From Streptomyces canus (GTDB lineage: Bacteria > Actinomycetota > Actinomycetes > Streptomycetales > Streptomycetaceae): a stretch of DNA of 64,000 nt. The notes beneath the pieces were generated by a model. That model was not told where the DNA came from, searched no databases, and saw only the letters and a program-made list of their open reading frames with translations. Positions within the stretch are counted from its first letter, which is position 1. Each line of letters starts with the position of its first letter. The DNA lies in assembly GCF_030815415.1 (NCBI RefSeq), contig NZ_JAUSWW010000001.1, positions 5,828,001 to 5,892,000 of the forward strand, read 5' to 3'. The translations under genes were made by a program, and so were the position numbers. This document shows positions 59,225-64,000 of the stretch, in pieces.

Positions 59225-59935
59225 ATGGGAGTTCGGCTCATGGTGGTCGACGACCACCGACTGCTCGCGGAGGCGCTGGCCTCGGCGTTGAAGCTGCGCG
59301 GGCACCGGGTGCTCGCCGCGGCGGCACCCGCCGCGGGGGCGGCGGAGCTGGTGATCACCCGGTCGCCCGAGGTGTGCCTGCTGGGCACGGCGACACCGGC
59401 CGAACCGGGCATCTTCGACCCGGTGGTGAAGATCAAGCGCGACCGTCCGCAGGTGGCGGTTCTGGTGCTGGGCCCGGTACCGAATCCGCGCGGTATCGCG
59501 GCCGCCTTCGCCGCCGGTGCCTCGGGCTATGTGCGCCATGACGAACGCATCGAAGGTGTCGAGCGGGCGATCATGAAGGCGAGGGCGGGCGAGGCGGCGG
59601 TCGCGCCCCAGCTTCTGCAAGGCGCCTTCAGTGAACTCCTCAACCCGGCCGCCCAGCCCGACGACGAGGGCCAGCGGCTGCTCCAGATGCTCACCCCGAG
59701 GGAGGTGGAGGTCCTGGTACGCGTCGCCGACGGCGAGGACACCAGGCTCATCGCGGCCGGCATGGGCATCGCCCCCTCCACGGCCCGCACCCACGTCCAA
59801 CGCGTCCTGATGAAGCTGGGAGTGGGATCCCGCCTGGAGGCAGCGGCCCTGGCGGCCCGAACAGGCCTGCTGGACCGGGCGGGCCCGATCCCGCACTCCT
59901 CCGTTCCGGACCTGGGCGGAGGACCGGAAGCCTGA
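59225..59935 (+). CDS. Atypical orphan response regulator lacking the phospho-acceptor Asp
   Basis: A 236-residue LuxR-type regulator. The receiver keeps the acidic pair (Asp9-Asp10 in MVVDDHRLLAEAL), but the phospho-acceptor position in EVCLLGTATP is Gly54, the conserved Thr/Ser is Gly83 and the Lys is His105 (ASGYVRHDE). So canonical phosphorylation by a kinase is impossible. The HTH LTPREVEVLVRVADGEDTRLIAAGMGIAPSTARTHVQRVLMKLGV (about 167-211) is intact. No kinase gene is adjacent. The ATG at 59225 lies behind a G-rich leader. Similar degenerate orphans (for example WhiI-type) control development in Streptomyces, but this one is not clearly such a protein. Confidence 0.9.
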   Translation: MGVRLMVVDDHRLLAEALASALKLRGHRVLAAAAPAAGAAELVITRSPEVCLLGTATPAEPGIFDPVVKIKRDRPQVAVLVLGPVPNPRGIAAAFAAGASGYVRHDERIEGVERAIMKARAGEAAVAPQLLQGAFSELLNPAAQPDDEGQRLLQMLTPREVEVLVRVADGEDTRLIAAGMGIAPSTARTHVQRVLMKLGVGSRLEAAALAARTGLLDRAGPIPHSSVPDLGGGPEA

Positions 59936-59993
59936 GCGGTGCGGAGACGGCGTCCCGGATCACCACCGGGGCAGCCGGGGGGATGACGAGCAC

Positions 59994-60024
59994 GGGGCCG
60001 GAGTCCCCCGTGGGCTCCGGCCCC
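59994..60024. terminator. Bidirectional terminator between orphan regulator and membrane protein
   Basis: GGGGCCGGAG (59994-60003) and CTCCGGCCCC (60015-60024) form a 10-bp stem with an 11-nt loop. The two flanking genes converge here, so it serves both. Confidence 0.7.
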
Positions 60025-60035
60025 GCCGGGGCCCC

Positions 60036-60350
60036 TTACTCGGTCGGGCTTTCGGTTTCTGCCAGTTCCGGCGCGACCGGCGGCGGTGTGGGCCGCAGCT
60101 TCAGCCAGACCAGGAAGAAGATGCCGAGGAGCAGCATCCCGAGGCCGGTCCAGAGGTTGATGTTGACGCCCTCGGCCTTGTCGAGGGTGGCGTCGGAGGG
60201 GTTGATGCCGGCGATCGTGACGATGACGCCGTAGAGGACGAACAGGCCGCCGATGATGCGGCGCAGGTCGAAGATGCGGGCCGCGGTGGCGGACTTGGCC
60301 TGCAGTTCGGCGACTTCCCGCTGGACGTTCTTGCCGGAGTGGTCGGACAT
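60036..60350 (-). CDS. Small two-helix membrane protein
   Basis: A 104-residue protein with a polar N-terminus and two hydrophobic helices (about residues 33-52, IGGLFVLYGVIVTIAGI, and 67-85, LWTGLGMLLLGIFFLVWLKL). The last 17 residues are Pro/Glu-rich. I recognise it only as a common Streptomyces protein of unknown role found next to SSS-type galactose symporters. It starts at ATG 60350 (MSDHSGKNVQREVAEL), and lies 29 nt downstream of the symporter gene, so it is almost surely cotranscribed with it and may be an accessory subunit. Confidence 0.8.
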   Translation of the reverse strand: MSDHSGKNVQREVAELQAKSATAARIFDLRRIIGGLFVLYGVIVTIAGINPSDATLDKAEGVNINLWTGLGMLLLGIFFLVWLKLRPTPPPVAPELAETESPTE

Positions 60351-60379
60351 GGTCTCTCAGACTCCCTTCCGGAGCGCGA

Positions 60380-62068
60380 TCAGAACGAGAACGGGATGTA
60401 GCAGGCGGCAGCCAGGATCACCGCGCCCCAGCCCAGCAGGGCCGGCCTGCGGTACCAGGCGTCGTCTCCCTCGGCCGGCGCCTCGGACATGCCCGGCGAG
60501 CGGGTGCCGTAGACCAGGCCCTGGAGTTCCGCCGCCGGCTTGGGCGCGGTGAACAGCGACACCGCGACCATGACCACCGCGCCCGCCATGAAGCCCACGA
60601 TCGCCGAGACGAAGTTGGCGCCCTGGTCGGACGGGATGTCGATGATTCCCTGCTTGTAGATCCAGAAGTAGTTCACCATCGCCGCCAGCGTGCCTGCCAG
60701 CAGGCCCCAGAAGCCCGACTTCGCGGACGCGCGCTTCCAGAACATGCCGACGACGAAGACGACGAACATCGGCACGTTGAAGAAGGAGAACAGGGTCTGG
60801 AGGTAGCTCATGATGTTCGAGAAGGACGAGGCCAGGAACGCCGTGCCCACCGACGCCACCACGCCGATCACCGTGATCAGGCGGCCGAAGCGCACGTAGT
60901 AGGCGTCCTCGCGGCCCCTTTCCACGTACCGCGCCCAGATGTCGTTCGTGAACACCGTGTTGAAGGACGACACGTTCGCCGCCATGCCCGCCATGAAGGC
61001 GGCCAGCAGACCGGTCACCGCGATGCCCAGGACCCCGTTGGGCAGCAGCTGTTCCATCAGGTACGGGATCGCGTCGTTGTACTGGTAGCCGGACTCCGCG
61101 GTGCCGAAGCCGGGGATCAGGGCCGCGGCCGTCAGGCCCGGGATCATCACCAGGAAGACGATGAAGATCTTGGGGTAGGCGGCGATCAGGGGGGTCCGCT
61201 GGGCCGCGCTCAGGTTCTTCGCCGACAGCGCTCGCTGGACCTCCGCGAAGTTCGTCGTCCAGTAGCCGAAGGACAGCACGAAGCCCAGGCCCAGCACGAT
61301 CGTCAGCCAGTTCGCGCCGAGCGGATTGTCCGAGCCGATGCCCGTACCGCCCCACGCCGTCGTGAAGTCGGCGCCGTGCTGGGCCGTCAGCTTGTCCGTC
61401 AGGCCGCCCCAGCCTCCCACCTTCTTCAGGCCCAGCACCACGATCGGGATGAGGGCCGCGAGGATCACGAAGAACTGCAGGACCTCGTTGTAGATCGCCG
61501 ACGACAGACCGCCGAGCGTGATGTACGCCAGCACGAAGGCGCCCGCGACCACGATCGCCACCCACTGCGGCCAGCCGAGGAGCGCCTCGACGACGATCGC
61601 GAGGGCGTACAGGTTGACCCCGGAGATCAGGATCGCGGCGAAGGCGAAGAGCGCCGAGCTCAGCAGGTGCGCCCACTTGTCGAAGCGCAGCAGCAGCATC
61701 TCGGGGACCGAGCGGACCTTCGAGGAGTAGTAGAAGGGCATCATCACCAGGCCGAGGAAGACCATCGCCGGGATGGCGCCGATCCAGTACCAGTGCACGG
61801 TGTAGACGCCGTACTGCGCACTGTTGGCGGCCATGCCGAGGATCTCGGTGGCGGCCAGGTTGGCGGAGATGAAGGCCAGGCCGGTGATCCAGGCGGGAAG
61901 CGAGCGCCCCGAGAGGAAGAAGTCGAGGCTGGTCTTCACCGAGCGGCGGGCCGCGAACCCGATGCCCAGGACGACCACGAAGTAGATGCCGAGGATCGTG
62001 TAGTCGAGCCAGTTAGTGGGGAGTCGCAGCTCGGCTGCTAGATATGTGTCTTTTGTGACGATTTGCAT
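60380..62068 (-). CDS. Sodium:solute symporter (SGLT-type, likely galactose)
   Basis: A 562-residue SSS-family protein with about 14 hydrophobic helices. N-terminal TNWLDYTILGIYFVVVLGIGFAARR and LSGRSLPAWITGLAFISANLAATEILGMAA carry the Na+ site and the unwound helix of the LeuT fold; the region GLGFVLSFGYWTTNFAEVQRAL is that of SGLT sugar transporters. It resembles vSGLT, the Vibrio Na+/galactose symporter, and the next divergent genes are galT and galE, so galactose uptake is the best guess. The ATG at 62068 gives MQIVTKDTYLAAELRLPTN. It is followed by the small membrane protein gene. Confidence 0.9.
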   Translation of the reverse strand: MQIVTKDTYLAAELRLPTNWLDYTILGIYFVVVLGIGFAARRSVKTSLDFFLSGRSLPAWITGLAFISANLAATEILGMAANSAQYGVYTVHWYWIGAIPAMVFLGLVMMPFYYSSKVRSVPEMLLLRFDKWAHLLSSALFAFAAILISGVNLYALAIVVEALLGWPQWVAIVVAGAFVLAYITLGGLSSAIYNEVLQFFVILAALIPIVVLGLKKVGGWGGLTDKLTAQHGADFTTAWGGTGIGSDNPLGANWLTIVLGLGFVLSFGYWTTNFAEVQRALSAKNLSAAQRTPLIAAYPKIFIVFLVMIPGLTAAALIPGFGTAESGYQYNDAIPYLMEQLLPNGVLGIAVTGLLAAFMAGMAANVSSFNTVFTNDIWARYVERGREDAYYVRFGRLITVIGVVASVGTAFLASSFSNIMSYLQTLFSFFNVPMFVVFVVGMFWKRASAKSGFWGLLAGTLAAMVNYFWIYKQGIIDIPSDQGANFVSAIVGFMAGAVVMVAVSLFTAPKPAAELQGLVYGTRSPGMSEAPAEGDDAWYRRPALLGWGAVILAAACYIPFSF

Positions 62069-62179
62069 GGGCAGCCATTCAACCCTTCCGCTGGTGCACT
62101 TTGTTTGATTCCGACGTTGACGTGACTGTCGAGTTATGGTTACTTGTGTTTAGTTCTGTTTGAGTGAAGGAGTCCGGCG
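62069..62179. promoter_or_regulatory. Divergent gal promoter region (symporter / galT)
   Basis: A 111-bp spacer that is strikingly AT-rich for this genome. On the plus strand TTGACG (62117-62122) with TACTTG (62141-62146) at 18-nt spacing could be the galT promoter, 34 nt before the start codon. TTTGAT and TTTGAG (62104-62110 and 62158-62164 regions) are repeated. The galactose-inducible galP1 of S. coelicolor/lividans lies in the same relative position and was reported to use an unusual recognition sequence. I cannot map an operator with certainty. Confidence 0.45.
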
Positions 62180-63241
62180 GTGAAGAAGACCTCGACCCGA
62201 CTGGCCGACGGTCGCGAGCTCATCTACTACGACCTGCGCGACGACACCGTGCGGGACGCGGTGGACCGCCGTCCGCTGGACCGGACGGTCACCACGTCCG
62301 AGGTCCGCCGTGACGTGCTGCTCGGCGACTCGGTCGCGATCGCCTCGCACCGCCAGGGCCGCACCTACCACCCGCCGGCCGACGAGTGCCCGCTGTGCCC
62401 GTCGCAGGGCGACCGGCTCAGCGAGATCCCGGACTCGTCGTACGACGCCGTGGTCTTCGAGAACCGCTTCCCGTCCCTCGCCGGTGACTCCGGTCGCTGC
62501 GAGGTCGTCTGCTTCACCTCGGACCACAACGCGTCCTTCGCGGACCTCACCGAGGAGCAGGTGCGGCTTGTCCTCGACGCGTGGACGGACCGGACGTCGG
62601 AGTTGTCTCATCTGCCCTCCGTGGAACAGGTCTTCTGCTTCGAGAACCGCGGTGCCGAGATCGGTGTGACCTTGGGTCACCCGCATGGGCAGATCTACGC
62701 GTACCCCTTCACCACGCCCCGCACCGCACTGACCCTGCGGTCGGTCGCCGCCCACAAGGAGGCGACGGGCGGGGAGAACCTCTTCGACGCCGTCCTGGAG
62801 CGCGAACTCGCCGACGAGCGGGTCGTCCTGGAGGGTGAACACTGGGTGGCCTTCGTGCCGTACGCGGCGCACTGGCCGTACGAGGTCCACCTGTACCCGA
62901 AGCGCCGGGTGCCGGATCTGCTGGGGCTCGACGAGGACGCGCGCTCAGAATTCCCCAAGGTTTATCTGGAACTCTTGAGGCGCTTCGACCGGATCTTCGG
63001 CGAAGGTGAGCCCCTCACGCCCTACATCGCGGCCTGGCACCAGGCCCCGTTCGGCGCGCTGGAGGAGTTCGAGGGCGTCAACCGTGACGACTTCGCGCTC
63101 CACCTCGAGCTTTTCACCATCCGCCGCACGCCCGGCAAGCTGAAGTTTCTCGCGGGTTCCGAGTCCGGCATGAACGTGTTCATCAACGACATCCGGCCGG
63201 AGGCCGCGGCCGAGCGACTGCGAGAGGTAGCGAGTTCATGA
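62180..63241 (+). CDS. galT: Galactose-1-phosphate uridylyltransferase
   Basis: A 353-residue Leloir enzyme that swaps UMP between UDP-glucose and galactose-1-phosphate. The zinc ligands are Cys70 and Cys73 in DECPLCPSQ, and the covalent catalytic His169 lies in GVTLGHPHGQIYAYPF, the HPH-Q motif. The C-terminal part includes LHLELFTIRRTPGKLKFLAGSE. The start is GTG 62180, with GAAGGAG upstream. Its stop overlaps galE (ATGA), and the galactose symporter is divergent. Confidence 0.96.
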   Translation: MKKTSTRLADGRELIYYDLRDDTVRDAVDRRPLDRTVTTSEVRRDVLLGDSVAIASHRQGRTYHPPADECPLCPSQGDRLSEIPDSSYDAVVFENRFPSLAGDSGRCEVVCFTSDHNASFADLTEEQVRLVLDAWTDRTSELSHLPSVEQVFCFENRGAEIGVTLGHPHGQIYAYPFTTPRTALTLRSVAAHKEATGGENLFDAVLERELADERVVLEGEHWVAFVPYAAHWPYEVHLYPKRRVPDLLGLDEDARSEFPKVYLELLRRFDRIFGEGEPLTPYIAAWHQAPFGALEEFEGVNRDDFALHLELFTIRRTPGKLKFLAGSESGMNVFINDIRPEAAAERLREVASS

Positions 63242-64000
63242 GCGGTAGGTACCTGGTCACCGGTGGCGCGGGCTATGTCGGCAGCGTGGTCGCCCAGCAT
63301 CTGCTGGAGGCGGGCCACGACGTCGTCGTCCTCGACAACCTGACGACGGGCTTCCGCGAGGGCGTCCCGGCGGGCGCGACCTTCATCGAGGGCGACATCC
63401 GCGACGCGGGCAAGTGGCTGGACGGCTCCTACGACGGAGTCCTGCACTTCGCCGCCTTCTCTCAGGTCGGCGAGTCGGTCGTGAAGCCCGAGAAGTACTG
63501 GGACAACAACGTCGGCGGCACCATGGCGCTGCTGGGCGCCATGCGCGAGGCCGGCGTGCGCAAGCTCGTCTTCTCCTCCACGGCCGCCACCTACGGCGAG
63601 CCGAAGGAGGTGCCGATCGTCGAGTCGGCACCGACCTCGCCGACCAACCCGTACGGCGCCTCGAAGCTCGCCGTCGACCACATGATCACCGGTGAGGCGG
63701 CCGCCCACGGTCTGGGCGCGGTGTCGCTGCGCTACTTCAACGTGGCGGGCGCGTACGGCCGGCAGGGCGAGCGCCACGACCCCGAGTCGCACCTCATCCC
63801 GCTGGTCCTCCAGGTCGCGCAGGGCAAGCGGGAGGCGATCTCCGTCTTCGGCGAGGACTACCCGACGCCGGACGGCACCTGCGTCCGCGACTACATCCAC
63901 GTCGCCGACCTGGCCGAGGCCCACCTGCTGGCGCTGAAGGCCGCGCAGCCGGGCGAGCACCTGATCTGCAACCTCGGCAACGGCGAGGGCTTCTCCGTCC
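63238..64000 (+). CDS. galE: UDP-glucose 4-epimerase, 3' end missing
   Basis: From the ATG at 63238, overlapping the galT stop, an open frame runs 254 codons to the window edge. It is a NAD-dependent extended SDR: GGAGYVGS cofactor motif (TGGAGYVG), VLHFAAFSQVGESV, catalytic Ser in FSSTAATYG, and YxxxK as NPYGASKLAVDHM, then LRYFNVAGAYG. It interconverts UDP-galactose and UDP-glucose, closing the Leloir pathway with galT; UDP-glucose can come from GalU near 8.5 kb. The usual length is about 325-340 residues, so 70-85 codons and probably galK lie beyond the edge. Confidence 0.95.
   Translation, partial: MSGRYLVTGGAGYVGSVVAQHLLEAGHDVVVLDNLTTGFREGVPAGATFIEGDIRDAGKWLDGSYDGVLHFAAFSQVGESVVKPEKYWDNNVGGTMALLGAMREAGVRKLVFSSTAATYGEPKEVPIVESAPTSPTNPYGASKLAVDHMITGEAAAHGLGAVSLRYFNVAGAYGRQGERHDPESHLIPLVLQVAQGKREAISVFGEDYPTPDGTCVRDYIHVADLAEAHLLALKAAQPGEHLICNLGNGEGFSV

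Overview
This window is a typical Streptomyces chromosomal core segment. GC is very high, with strong GC bias at third codon positions, many GTG/TTG starts and many ATGA/GTGA stop-start overlaps. Marker genes include sepX/glpR, an SsgA-like protein, pmt and an Rpf cell-wall hydrolase. No rRNA, phage, CRISPR array, integrase or intact transposase is visible. The mobile DNA is three short non-autonomous (MITE-like) elements, all flanked by CTAG.

Layout. 1-4.7 kb: MTAP, an FmdB zinc ribbon, an MFS exporter and a cation/proton antiporter (minus strand). 4.9-8.4 kb: a membrane-anchored penicillin acylase-type hydrolase and 5-formyl-THF cyclo-ligase. 8.5-13.9 kb: galU, moeA/glp, moaC, mogA, a RimJ-type acetyltransferase and sepX/glpR, the actinobacterial Glp-GlpR division locus with moaC and mogA inside it. 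tRNA-Ala(CGC) follows. 14.2-19.5 kb: a MacB-like ABC exporter divergent from a two-component system. 19.5-25.5 kb: a GNAT, xth, MITE-A copy 1, a MerR regulator, and an operon of a Baeyer-Villiger monooxygenase, an alpha/beta hydrolase and an SDR. 25.6-32 kb: a tricorn-type protease divergent from a TetR gene, then an MMPL exporter. 32-37.6 kb: isochorismatase-like hydrolase, YbaK deacylase, EamA transporter, a TIR-domain membrane protein, MITE-B, a DUF1876 gene, MITE-A copy 2 (inverted) and a serine hydrolase. 37.6-41.2 kb: Ohr/OhrR and a Ni/Co ECF transporter with a candidate Nur box. 41.4-47 kb: an ssgE-like gene, two PBPs and pmt. 47-55 kb: housekeeping genes rsmI, tatD, rpf, rsmA/ksgA, ispE and an ABC-F ATPase. 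55-59 kb: two tandem proline-rich, membrane-anchored beta-propeller proteins. 59-64 kb: an orphan response regulator without its phospho-acceptor Asp, a small membrane protein, and a galactose locus (SGLT-type symporter divergent from galT-galE; galE is cut by the window end).

The most notable signals are: (i) all three MITE-like elements sit exactly on a CTAG that contains the TAG stop codon of a gene; (ii) the BVMO-esterase-SDR operon, which reads as a complete ketone-to-ester-to-acid module; (iii) a multi-pass membrane protein with an apparently intact TIR domain; (iv) the degenerate orphan response regulator; (v) a nickel-type regulator site in front of a transporter usually annotated as cobalt; and (vi) three phased TCTGAG repeats upstream of the paired beta-propeller genes. 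Functions are assigned by recognising families and motifs by eye; no database search was possible.
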